NCBI GenBank assembly: GCA_947561715.1
Contig: OX387199.1
Location: 5,895,001 to 5,959,000 of the forward strand
Direction: 5' to 3'
DNA length: 64,000 nucleotides
Source: Ascidia mentula
Taxonomy: Eukaryota > Chordata > Ascidiacea > Phlebobranchia > Ascidiidae
In this document: positions 12,002 to 23,200 of the stretch, piece by piece
Layout of the letters: each line of letters opens with the position of its first letter
Numbering within the stretch: the stretch's first letter is position 1
Translations under genes and position numbers: made by a program
The notes under the pieces: generated by a model
What the model was told of the DNA's origin: nothing
Database searches by the model: none
The model's input: only the letters and a program-made list of their open reading frames with translations

Positions 12002-12007
12002 TTTATT
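12002..12007 (-). other. poly(A) signal of the diverged 7TM gene
   Basis: AATAAA on the minus strand, 144 bases downstream of the stop at 12,151. Confidence 0.45.
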
Positions 12008-12150
12008 GCACTTAAATTGAAGCACAAAGAAATCATGTTCGTAATATTACAACACAACATGGTATTTTAAATCTTCTACTTGGTAAACATATGACTACAC
12101 CACACGATTATACAAGGTTTTGGAACAAAAATCCTGCTAGCCGACTGACT

Positions 12151-13188
12151 TCATTGGTGAGATGTCGAACCGGTAGCACTGTCTGCAATTGGTTCATTAG
12201 GATAGTTTTGATCCATTTCACGCACAGTCATCTCCAGCGGTGGATTGTTGACTGTTTTTTGGTTTGTGGCGATATTTACACCATCTGTAACAGAAGTAAT
12301 ACAGATGACCTTTGAATTTCTTTTGAAGTTGATTAACGTGAACGGAAAGAGGCGTTTTCTGTAGTCCGGAAACGAAAAAAACAGAGCCAATATGTTCCCG
12401 ACAGTAAGAAATCTGTAAATACCACCCAAAATCGGCTCAGTCAACCAATTCCATTCTGTAACTTTTGCCTTGAGATACGTAATAACCAAGATTTTCAACA
12501 TATTTACTATAAAACAAGCCGCTGCATAGCGGACACACCGTTTGTACACGTCATCGATTCCACTTATAAAATGAAAATACTTGAATAACGGCAGAAAGAG
12601 AAAAATCACCAACACAAGCTGGAAAAAATTCATCCCGACCGAGAAAAACGTTGTAAACCTTGTTACTGTGACATCGACCACGCAGAGATCCTGCGGTACA
12701 TATTTTGTTTTTGTAAAAAGAGTTGCAATGATTTGTAAGATCAGGAACAGGGTTAATCCGCATAAAATGATTTTGCTACCAATCTTTGCCCGTTTTACCC
12801 ACGCGGCTGTCGACCTGACGTTTGGATACGCAGCATGTTGCCGAACCCACAGAGACAGGAAAACTAAGTAAGCTGAAATGGTCATGGAAATGATTGCCAA
12901 GTGTGCGAACCACGTGCAAAGAGTGTCGTTTAATTGGTTCCAGGCAATAATTAAAAACATAGACACGACCGAAAGCAAAAGGAAGAAGCACGCTGCAGTG
13001 CAGATGCGGTTGTTTAAATTTAAACCATGATGACTGGAGCAGATTTGGTAAATCAAAGCAGCCAATGTGAGATACGAAAGAATTGCAAGCAGTGATCCTC
13101 CCAAAAACCATTCAGTGACGATACTAAATCTGTTGCGCAGTTCGACCGTTTCTTGTGTTATAGTAGTGTTGTTTGAGATGGCTTCCAT
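12151..13188 (-). CDS. 7TM receptor-like protein, diverged paralogue
   Basis: Intronless gene of 345 aa starting at the ATG at 13,186-13,188. It is homologous over its whole length to the genes at 0.8 and 9.1 kb but clearly diverged at the protein level. Shared words include LNNRICTAACFFLL in TM2, NDTLCTWF at TM3 and YKRCVRYA before TM6. Seven hydrophobic segments, Cys91 and Cys169 (the TM3/outer-loop pair), and an N-terminal NNTT glycosylation site are visible. Conservation of fold, cysteines and an open frame despite divergence argues for a functional receptor-like protein of unknown ligand. It lies outside the recent duplication block. An AATAAA signal follows about 145 bases past the stop. 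Confidence 0.82.
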   Translation of the reverse strand: MEAISNNTTITQETVELRNRFSIVTEWFLGGSLLAILSYLTLAALIYQICSSHHGLNLNNRICTAACFFLLLSVVSMFLIIAWNQLNDTLCTWFAHLAIISMTISAYLVFLSLWVRQHAAYPNVRSTAAWVKRAKIGSKIILCGLTLFLILQIIATLFTKTKYVPQDLCVVDVTVTRFTTFFSVGMNFFQLVLVIFLFLPLFKYFHFISGIDDVYKRCVRYAAACFIVNMLKILVITYLKAKVTEWNWLTEPILGGIYRFLTVGNILALFFSFPDYRKRLFPFTLINFKRNSKVICITSVTDGVNIATNQKTVNNPPLEMTVREMDQNYPNEPIADSATGSTSHQ

Positions 13189-13189
13189 T

Positions 13190-13780
13190 TTTCAAATGTT
13201 TACAGCTGCTATGGTTCTAAATACTTCTGGATAAACAAATGTTTGCGTCAACAATTCAAAATTTTTTGATTTGTAGGGTAAGTATATCGGCACTCATCTG
13301 TATACGTTTGATTGATTTATTTACATTGCCTTGCCATACACTGCTTGTAAACCTGTTTTAGGTGCGAGCCTAATATTTACAAAAAATACATATATCAAGT
13401 TTCAAAACTAATACAAGCCAAATCATTATTTGCTGATCAAACCAGTTTGGCATAATTCTAATGCAGCTGTTCTTTCAACGTTGCAATGCATATACACATA
13501 AGCATGCATGCTTCGTGTTGGCTTTGTCAGGGTGGCAAAATTATCGCCACCATCGGAAAGTAAGTTTGGCTCACATTACTAATCCTATAGACTTTTTACA
13601 TTAAATATAAATTAGGTCTACCAATAGTCCACGAGGTACTGATGAGTGGAAAAACCTGGCCTGCGTATATGTGTGATGGTTTCGAATGCCAATATAATAC
13701 ATTGCAACAGTATACTGTATATATACATTTTAATATCAATCATATAAACTAAGATCACGTGATAAAAATCATTCGTTACC
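13190..13780. other. no gene seen; likely 5' flank of the 7TM gene
   Basis: AT-rich sequence with no recognisable feature. It probably includes the promoter of the divergently placed 7TM gene, but I see no clear TATA box or other motif. Confidence 0.4.
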
Positions 13781-13789
13781 CTACGTATA

Positions 13790-13900
13790 TGTTTAGTGAA
13801 AATGGCTGCAGATTACCAGCAGGAGGTGAACACATGGCAGGTGGCACGGTGACCTACCATTGCAACACTGGCTACAATGTCGACTCGACCGCACAAGGAC
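13790..13900 (+). pseudogene. possible sushi (CCP) domain fragment
   Basis: The frame reads C-x-L-P-x-G-G, then G-G-T-V-T-Y-H-C, then G-Y. That matches the first half of a CCP domain, with its G-x-V-x-Y-x-C core and following G-Y. The expected later Cys and Trp do not follow in the same frame. A second weak match, LVGESNNQQC, lies near 14,555-14,585 in another segment. I infer a decayed or incompletely visible sushi-domain exon. It could also be chance. Confidence 0.3.
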
Positions 13901-14819
13901 TTTCAGCGAGGCACCTGTTCGCATGGCGTATGTTTACACCTTGCTATGTTTTATTTGAAATACATATTGAAGATCGTAACGCTAATGAATGCAGAAATCT
14001 GTCTCTTTTTCAATTGCATCGACAACGTAAGCAGATAAACGTAAGTTTTTCAAAATTGTTAAAAAAAAGGCACTAATGTAGCTTTAAACAACCCAAACGA
14101 TTAATTTTGTCAGTTTGTGCTTTAAAACCAAGCGATATCTTTCATCCAAAATCAATATTGCATTATACGTGTATATATATTATCAAACGTGTTTTAATTT
14201 AACACCTCCAACAGCAGATCCTTTAGTGGCAGTGCCTCAAACGCAAAACCCAGTGGAGAACTTGATCGCAGTGCACAAGTACATTGAGGTCCGATACAAA
14301 GTGATGGAAAGTAAAATTTGTATCACCTGTTCTACGAACAGGAAGTCTTGTGTGGTCATTGGATGAAATATGGGTTAATTCAGGGCCTTTAGAAAAAAAG
14401 GTCATTTTTTCTTTGTTGACTTTGTACCTTTTTCCTTGACAGCTCGTAAAAGTCCTGCTCCTCCTATAATACCCATTGGATGGCATAAATTCTGAATCCA
14501 GGGCATACTATGACCTTGAAGTGGCGCAGTAGCAATGCCAGCAAGATTACATACTTGTGGGCGAAAGCAACAATCAGCAGTGCAATGAGGCTTTTGGACA
14601 AATGTTGTTTCAGCTTGTGTTCACGGTAACGTTGCAGAAAACTGAATCACACTGCATTTTATCATTTCAAAAGAGGAGTGGCCTACAAAAGTTGCCCGTT
14701 GCATAAGAACCGGGGACACAGTAGCACAAGCCGCGTCCGTGAAGCCTGGTTAAGGACAACAAATTCTTGTGACACTTTGGGGAGTGACCAAAAACTATTT
14801 GGTTGAATTTCTATTCTGT

Positions 14820-14935
14820 GAAGATGCTATTTTATTTATTATTTGACCACACCGGGGTTTAAACCCATGATATCCTGGACAAGAATCCCGATCAGGTTTT
14901 CTTTTTGTCGGGCGCTTGACCAATTTGTTAAGGTT
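14820..14935 (-). repeat. tRNA-derived SINE (family 1) copy
   Basis: Minus-strand copy of about 110 bp, with a B-box region GGTTTAAACCC that has drifted from consensus. The 'cgatcaggtttt' and 'gggcgcttgacc' words are shared with the copies at 8.47 and 46.68 kb. Confidence 0.7.
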
Positions 14936-15091
14936 GCGCAACACAGTGGTGCCACCACGTGGCATTAAGAAGTAATTTTTCTTTTATGGTCGCAACAGAA
15001 AGTAACATTGGTTGGCGTCATGACCATCTGAGGGATGTTTCTTGTAATAAAAATTTGGCCCATGAAATTGTGCTAAAATTAACATTACGAA

Positions 15092-15349
15092 ATGTCAATT
15101 CCAAGCAGGTCACCATCTGACAGTGATGCGTCATCAACGTCATTATGCTATAAATTTTGTGCAGAAGATTTTTTTTACGCAATTAACTATGTAAGCAAAC
15201 GTTGTAATAAAACCTCAAAGGTTATCGAGTCAGGCGTCGAAAATATTGCGAAGGCTAGGCAAGAAACTGAAATACCAGAAGCGGTGTACCGCAACACCTC
15301 AAATGCGTTGCAGCGAAGAGTGACGCTGTTTTCAGAACCAGCAAAGTAG
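15092..15349 (+). CDS. unrecognised open frame, doubtful
   Basis: An ATG-started 85-codon frame, Ser-rich at the N-terminus and followed by a mixed charged region. I recognise no domain. There is no obvious splice donor within it and no paralogue in the window. It may be noise. I list it because it is the only ATG frame of note between 14.9 and 17.0 kb. Confidence 0.15.
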   Translation: MSIPSRSPSDSDASSTSLCYKFCAEDFFYAINYVSKRCNKTSKVIESGVENIAKARQETEIPEAVYRNTSNALQRRVTLFSEPAK

Positions 15350-17064
15350 ATAAGAGACGGGAAATTTTCACCGACGTTTTTTTCACGGCTCTTGGCTTCA
15401 AGATTGATACAGATAACAGGAACTGTGTCATCGTATATTTGTGGTTTTCATTTTGTCATACATACAAAAGCTGTCATGAAGGGTTTGCGTTTGAAAGTGA
15501 TTTCCTTTAAGTTAAGGTATGTTATTAAACACCAAGAATACTGCGAAAATTTTCGAATTAAATTCGGTGGATCACAATGAGACGACTTACAAAATATGGT
15601 GGTTGAGTCACAAACACCGTTGCGTTGCTATATTAATTCAGGCGACTATACGCTGCTGTCAAAATAGAGCAACGATTTCCAAGCTTTCTACGCTTGGTAC
15701 ATTTTGAAAACGATTAATGCCGGTAACTGTTTCATAAAATCGATAGAAGTCCTTGCTTTCGAAATGATATGACTCAAAGTCGGATGGCGGAGCCACCATC
15801 CCTTGCTAATATTTGTTTGTTAAATTGCAACGAGAGCGGGATGCATTGCATTGTTCCAAACATGGCTTTTAGGCAAATATTGCACTGCTAGTTCCCACCA
15901 AAATGTACGATACAACAGCTTAAATAATCATAGCCTGCCATTTCCCCGATAAGTTCGCTTTTGCATGAGATGATTGAAGGGAATTGATCACCATCAAGAC
16001 TAAAACAAACCTGTAACTAAACATAACAAAAATCCAAAGCACAGTATTATGACTTTACCCATTGGATTGTCGGTCATGTTATTACAGAGACCTATGTATA
16101 TGAAATAAGTCCCGACTGAAGAGGGGTAAGCTGTATTGAAACATTATCGATTCTTTTGGATTTGTGTGATTACAGCCATAATGAATGTATGTTGCACTAA
16201 ACGTCGAATTCCAGACGATAAAGCAGTGGGCACTGAAATATCAGAAATTGTTTGCTCTCGAGATTGTTGCTGCAGCAATCAAATACGGTATAGGTGTTCA
16301 ATTTCAAATATCCATAGCTGGAATTAGTTTATTGCCACTAAGCATGTCGACAAACGAAGCGCTGATATTGTTTTCAATGTTTTTGTAATGCTCAAAACTG
16401 TTTGTGTCCGTTTATTACCTAACTTTTGATTGCTTTTATCCGTATCACCATCATATCCGTACATGAACCGAAGCGGTCGGCAATTATATTATAGGATGCT
16501 CTGGGCCTGAGGATGCTTGACGGCATGAAAACGACCGCGGTTGCCTGTAGGCCAGTTGAGCGCAATCAACAACCAAATTTCCCCCTTTTTTCGCTAAGGG
16601 CACTCGATGAGCGATGTGCTGACAACAGCACGCAGTTTGCTGTTGTACGTTGCTTTGCGTGTTATTCAGATCGGTAGGTTTGTTGGTCAGTAAATTCAAT
16701 GCAAACAAAAGCTTGCAACTTAGTTTGGAAACGAGATAAGTTAAAGTGAGTTGACGCACATGTGGCTGTATTTCTTAACAAAACTTGTTAGCTGTTTGGT
16801 TGAGTGAAACGTGTTTGGTTGAGTGAAATCGTAGTTGCCTCTTTAAAAAAGGCCAATGCTTTTGTACAGTTGAATTAAAATGGAGTTTATTGCTATATAT
16901 ATTTATATATTCTTGTGTATTTGCATAGTAAACTAACTTGTGATAACTAAGAAGCTTAAGCTAACCGTGTGGGACTGCCCGAACTAACTTAAGTTTTTAT
17001 TCTAACAGTATTTTCTGCAAATAGCTGATATTTGTTAAGTGTTGACACAATCATTCAAGCTAAA
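15350..17064. other. no gene seen
   Basis: Several short frames on both strands, none with a recognisable domain or supported splice sites. The last few hundred bases probably form the 5' flank of the gene starting at 17,065. Confidence 0.45.
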
Positions 17065-18724
17065 ATGACGAGCAAAGCTGTTTCCCAAAACCCTCGGCTT
17101 CTTAAACGCAACACGCTTAGGGAAGAAAAGTCACCAGCTGTCAGCAAAACAAATGAGGGTGCCTCCGATGGAGACGATGCCAATAAGCATGAAGCTATCA
17201 TAAAATGTGAGGTGTCTACGCTTGGAGATAGGAAATTGGAACCTGTTTTGCAGGTAAGGTTTCGTTCTTATAAAAATTAGTTTAGTGGAAATCAATTTTC
17301 GGCTTGTTATAAAAAAGCTCAAAATGTATTTAAAACTGACAATCTATTTGAAAAACAATGAAGAATCGGCTTATTTTAAAGCGATATCGATCCGAAAGCG
17401 AATCGTATTAGTGACGGCGTCGGGATGCGCACTGCTATCTTATTTTCCGTACGCTTTGTGCAGGTTTACAATGAACTGAAGAGTAGGCGTTTTATTCTAC
17501 CTTGGCGCAGCAAAAAATTTACATTTGAACGGCTTGAAATAAAATCTTGATTGCTCAACTGGTGAATAGACATACAGCCTATGTATAAGCCCAAGTGCGT
17601 CAGGTTCACGGCCGACAAAAGCGAGAGCATTAAAATTTAATTTTTGCTGTTCTTGCAAGAGGTTAACAATGGGACGATTGCAGTTAAAACGCAATAAATT
17701 ATTGAGGAACGTAATTGTGTGGCGCTACATTAGATGGTCTCCAATCGTTGACTAATTACTGCAAAACGCGTTGTTTTTCATTGCAGAAAAAGTCGCCTGT
17801 GCAGTTGCAAAGAGAGGTATTTGACGGCATGCCAAATATTGCTCTATCGAAAGGTAAATCCCTTTTATTGCGTGTGTAAAGTGAACAACGTTTGATTTTT
17901 AAGACTTAAAATTTGTGAAACGCAACCGCAGCGCAAAATCTTAAAAAACATTTGTGTCTCGTATTGTTACAGGTATTGCTGCGATAAAACCAATTTTGTC
18001 GCAACTATTGTTGTCATACGCTAACTATGATTCATTCATAGATGCCCACAAAGGTTCACTTTTGAAACTGGCGTGTGAAAACGACATGCGCACTCGAACA
18101 CCCCTTACCCTCCCGACTCCACAAACATCACCGCCCCAGTACCCGGCGAGGCCTGCCAGCACCGGGAGAATACTACCGCATATTGGTTACCGGGGGTTCA
18201 AAAAGACCCCCAACACCATATCTAGTTTGAAACCCGAGAGACAAACACTCGACGGCGCAAGAAACCCATCACAGCAGCCCGCAGTACCATCTCGTCGCCA
18301 TCACGTGACGCAATGTACGATTGATGCCAACAACCTTCAAAACCTTACTGTGGGGGGACGTCTTTTGGCGACCCCCCCGTTAAAGTCAAGCCCTTCCAAC
18401 TCATTTCCAACAAGGTCAGTCACCTTGCAAAGCGCCATGAAGCACAACAAACCGCCACCGGCTGCAGCTGGTGGAAAGTTCGATCCCGAGCCACCGGCAC
18501 AGAGCCGAGTGTTGAGCGTCCATAATTTGGAGATGGACCAGCAGACGGGTCCCAGGCCACCGACAGGCGACCAGCACAGAGGCGGAATTAAACAGAGGGC
18601 GAAAACTTTTCACGGCGCCCGTCCGAACTCTACAAAACGTGACGTGAACGTACGGAACACTCATCCGCCTTTTCCAAGTCGGTCGGGGGTTGATTTAGCA
18701 TTGCTGTCTCACGACCAAAGATAG
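17065..18724 (+). CDS. three-exon orphan gene, Pro/Ser-rich basic protein
   Basis: My model has exon 1 at 17,065-17,253 (ATG to CAG, donor GTAAGG), exon 2 at 17,787-17,853 (acceptor TTGCAG, donor GTAAAT) and exon 3 at 17,973-18,724 (acceptor TTACAG, stop TAG). Phases 0 and 1 join cleanly to give 335 aa. Residues about 64-115 are mixed and potentially helical (QLLLSYANYDSFIDAHKG). The rest is low-complexity, rich in Pro, Ser, Thr, Arg and Gln, and probably disordered. There is no signal peptide or membrane segment. I do not recognise a family. Exon 3 is noticeably richer in G+C than its flanks, as expected of real coding DNA here. An AATAAA follows at 19,014-19,019. Confidence 0.65.
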
Positions 18725-19013
18725 TTGAATTTGTGGCTTAAATTAAGGTAATTTTTCGCAAACCTTCAAAGATGTCAGTAGATGTGTTCACTTTGTGTCA
18801 AGTAAACTAAATTATATTTTTTTTGTAAACGTTAGGCTACACTCAGGCGTATATTGCTGGTTGGGTACCATTGACTTGTAACTTTTCCTTTATTTGTCTT
18901 CTATCACTGTAACTTTCATGTCCGTGACTGCTTCTCGCTTTCATGTGGTGTGTGTTGTCTATCACAATGTAACCAACTTTTCGAGTGCGTTTTTGTTCTC
19001 TAGATTTACCTTA

Positions 19014-19019
19014 AATAAA
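19014..19019 (+). other. poly(A) signal of the three-exon orphan gene
   Basis: AATAAA about 290 bases past the stop at 18,724, which implies a 3' UTR of about 300 bases. Confidence 0.45.
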
Positions 19020-20200
19020 CCGGAGTGTTGTTTGTACTGCAATCGAAAACTTCACTTTGTCCGAAATTCAGTCCTTTGTAAGCAAAACCAGACATCTTTA
19101 AATCGCAAATAATTGAACACAATACAAGGTACTTAACAACTCGAAGGGTAAAGGGCACAAGCACGTTACAATTACAATAGCAGAAAAGGCACTTCATTAA
19201 CCCTTTTTGCCAAGCTTAGTGCTCTTTAGTCTTGGACATTGCCAACTTGATAATTATACCTATCGATTGGTTAAGACAATGTATTTTAGCTTTTGCTCTT
19301 CTGTTTTTCCTGTTTACCCTTAAAATTGTCCGAAAAAACCTTAGATTTGACAACATTTAGGGCATCTGGTTCCCTAATCTTAGCTTAATCTTAACAAAGA
19401 TATGTGTCAAAGTTATGGTAGTCAACTGTCCGTTACCCCATTGACGCAATTTCATTAGCCATGATTACGTTAAAATAATTGCACTTTCTTTGCTTTACGA
19501 ATATTTTGTGGGAAAGAAAAAAATATAAAGAGATAATTTGAAAATTCACATACGTATCGTTGCAACACAAATTTTATGTAGACCTTTGCTTTTAAAGTAT
19601 TTTTGTGGCAATCGACCAAGCGTGAAAAAAAACGCAACAGAGCGGAAAATCTTTTTTCTCGTCTGGAGGCGTCCTTAGCTACGCACGAGCGAACAAAAGG
19701 GTGATGTATCGTTTGTGATGTATAATTTTACACTCACTGGAACGTGTATAGGGTTAGTGTTCCCCTAATAGGTAACTCTGCACCGGTAAAGTTTTGTAAC
19801 AGTTGCTTATGAAGAATGTCAGACACGCTGCTGGTTTAGTTTGAGTCTTATGATTGTCAATTAGTCTTGGATGTCCTATAGTGTCAGGCAAACAAAAGCA
19901 AAATAATCTTAAGTTGTTTTGTCTGGATAAAATCTATGTGGGGAAATGTTATAGGAGTCAACGTATACGTATGTAAATGTGGACTTCCTTTTTAACGCAA
20001 ACAAACAGTGTGGGCAGTAGGGCATAAAATTAGTGAAAATCTTGCACAGGTGTTAAATCATTTCAGGCATTTTGCAACATCGATATTTTGCAGCATTCTA
20101 ATGTCAGCAATGAACAAATGTAGTCAATGCTGGCTGAAAGAAGTTCAATCTACACTCGTATAACTTGGAAATCCCTGTGCTATTGATATAGTAGTGTAAA
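19020..20200. other. no gene seen; intergenic, includes 5' flank of the NLR gene
   Basis: AT-rich sequence with no domain-bearing frame, RNA gene or repeat that I can recognise. Confidence 0.5.
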
Positions 20201-20201
20201 C

Positions 20202-23200
20202 ATGCCTGTGAGCGACGCCAGTCTGGCCGTCGAGCGAAGCAAGTTGGAGTGGGCGGCCCGACTTTCCGCTGTGCTACTGAACGACGCGACCGACGCAGTG
20301 AGATGGTTTCTGATGGAACACTCGCCTTTCATGGGCAATAGGATTGCCACCCTCACAGAGGTATTCATTATATAGCAGTGTTGTTTTTGCTAAAGAATCG
20401 TAAAAGGGGTATATAGTTCGTGGTGTTATGCTGGGTTGGAGTTGTCATGATTATTAAGTGTAAATATAATTAGACGCATTGTTAGATTCTACCTTGTTTT
20501 ATTACTGTATTGAATGATCTTTTCGACTACTATCTGCTGTAACAAAAAGTATATGTAAGGAACCGGGTGTTTAGGAACTTAAATACGAATTAACTGAAAC
20601 TCAATAAACCCCTAAATTGCTCACCACTCGCCATTGCCAGGTTTTGGAAGAGAATCGGCCACTTCTCAGCGCTCTTAGAGATGGAACCGATACGCGAAAG
20701 TTTATTAACAACGAAGTGTTCGATATTCTTTACCGCCCAGACGGAAAAGAAGTCGATCCCGCCGACCTGGAGCTCAGTGTTTTATTTATCCTGATCAGGT
20801 AAGTGTGACCAAACACTGGGTACGCTGTTTTTCGCACGTTTTTTTCTTTTCAACAGGTTCCTGTGCAAGATCAAGCATCCATCCTGGAAATATTGGGACG
20901 AAGAACCGGGAAACCACCAGGTACTTCCCCTGTTTGATGTCATTCGTCTTGTGCGCTTCAAGGACAGAATGAAAGGTGATGTCACTTTACTTTATTTAGG
21001 TTGAGGAACTTATTGACTATGAGCGGAATGTAAATCTGTAAATCGCAATAACTTGTTCCTCGTTTAACACCTCTGGGACCAAAGTGTTTTGAGACAACTT
21101 ACTTTTAAATGGTCAGAGGAGAATATGGTTTTACTTGTTTATGCCCAGTTTAACAGCTTGTTGTAAAAATGGAAAGTTTTCAAACCTTTTGCATATATAG
21201 GCATTGTCCATTCCTACGAAGTAACTCAGCAATCATTTGCTGCTTCGTGGCGTTACATTACTACTGTGCTCGATCGCTTGCGGTGCTACCAAATTTCCAC
21301 GCGACGCTGGATCGATGACGTAATAGCCGACCGGGAACCTCCGGAAGTCGAAGGCATGTTTCGGAAGTTCGTTGACGTCATGAGATGGCAGACAACGGAG
21401 TTGTGGGAAAGGGATAAGGTGTATCAAAATTTAAAGGAAAGCAGGGTGCTGAAACTACGTGAGGTATATCTAATCACCAAAATGTTGTAATTTAGTATTT
21501 GTGTAATAATACGTGATATATCAAATATATGTTCATGGGACAAATATCCATAAAATTTCGACATGTTCTCCCCAACTGTTTATTATTATCAAAAAGGAAT
21601 TCCTCTTCCGGCACTTAAGTTTCAAAAGTATTGAAACCAACGTTTCGTCCACCATCCGGCGAGACTTGAGTGCCAGAAGAGCAATTCCTATTAATTACTA
21701 TGCCTGGCAGCAAAAATAGCCTATAGAAGATATTATTGTTTGTTTTTTTATGTGGCGTTATAAGTTCACCACAAACAAAAAACCTATTTCTCAGTAGTTC
21801 CACTTTACGCAGAACAAGAAAGGCTTGGAAACCTGGGATCAATTCTTATCACGGTTTGGACAACATCGAAACCTAAAGCTTTCCGCTCTGAATAAACCGA
21901 AAGATTCTTACCAGCCGACCGTGGATGAAAAAGGGATATCAAAAAGTTCAATCAAATGGAGCTCCGCTCTTGAAATTAACTCAAAACATAGAGAAGCAGC
22001 CAAAGGTAAGAGTTAGGGTCGTGGGGAAGTAACCAATCCTTAAAGATTTATTGCCTAAAGGGCTTCGACCTTCTAAATGCGATGAATCACAAAGGAAACT
22101 TTGTGCAGAATGACATTATTTCTTAAATCGTACTGATGTTTACCGCGCATTAAATTGTACATTTAGTTGACCGCGCAAAAAAGTTTGGTCAGAAGAATAA
22201 GAGGGGACCGGTCAAAAACAGCATAGAACCACAGTTGAAATATTACGACGATTTGCTTGTTTTGGACAGGATTGACAATCGAGTTTACATCCATGGTAAG
22301 ATTATGATAACCCCACATTTTCATAAAAACTTACTTTCATGATTATATTCTAAACAAAGAACAAGAAGACTTAGATTCAACACAAACCCTGAGAAGAGCG
22401 CTAAAGTCCCTCTACATTTCTAAACGAGGAAAAATTATTCCTCTGCCAACGAACCCTTCATACATCATACCGATGGATCGCACAGTCATCAACGTGTCAC
22501 GACTCGATGAGTCTGATGACGTTGTTCTTCGCGTCAGTGACGTCACAGAAGCGCGGCCGGCAATGGTGCCGTTGGAGTCTTGGAGAGAGATGCTCGACTT
22601 TTCCACTTATAAGAGAAAGATTGTTTTTGGAAGTTGGTCGAGTGGAAAATCGGTGCTTCTGCACAAAATCGCTTACGATTGGGGGACCCAAAATCACCTG
22701 ACATTGTCCTCACATCGGTTCGTGTTCAGTTTGGACCTTGAGCTGGTGAGATTGGAGCGCCCTTACACTCGACTTAGTGATGTTATTCTAGAGCAATGTG
22801 GTAAGTTTAATGTGTGTTGTTTGGAGTTGTATGTTATGGGTAATACAAGGATTTAGTATATCGATAACTTTGTCCTATACATATGTATTATATCTCAATC
22901 ATTGTTGGATTGTGTTCAGTTAACAGATGTGTATTTTCAGTTCTTTCTAACGGCATTGAAGAACTCAATACTGTGACGTCAGACAACATCGAGTCTCTCT
23001 TTGCTAGTTCCAACGGTTCTGGTATCCTTTTGCTTTTGGACAACTTCGATCGCATGGCGTCCATCGATAATGAGCAGTTATCCGAAATCTATGACGTCAT
23101 AAATGGTTACATTTGGCCAGACTGTTGCATTGTAATGACGTCATCTCACTTGCCTCGTGAGGCTCGAGAGGAAAAAGGTGCTCGCAATTTTCTTGCGTTG

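Noticed and set aside
16136-16400. Short Cys-rich frame that could be a secreted peptide exon
   Set aside because: The Cys spacing matches no family I know, and there is no convincing splice site or paralogue in the window.
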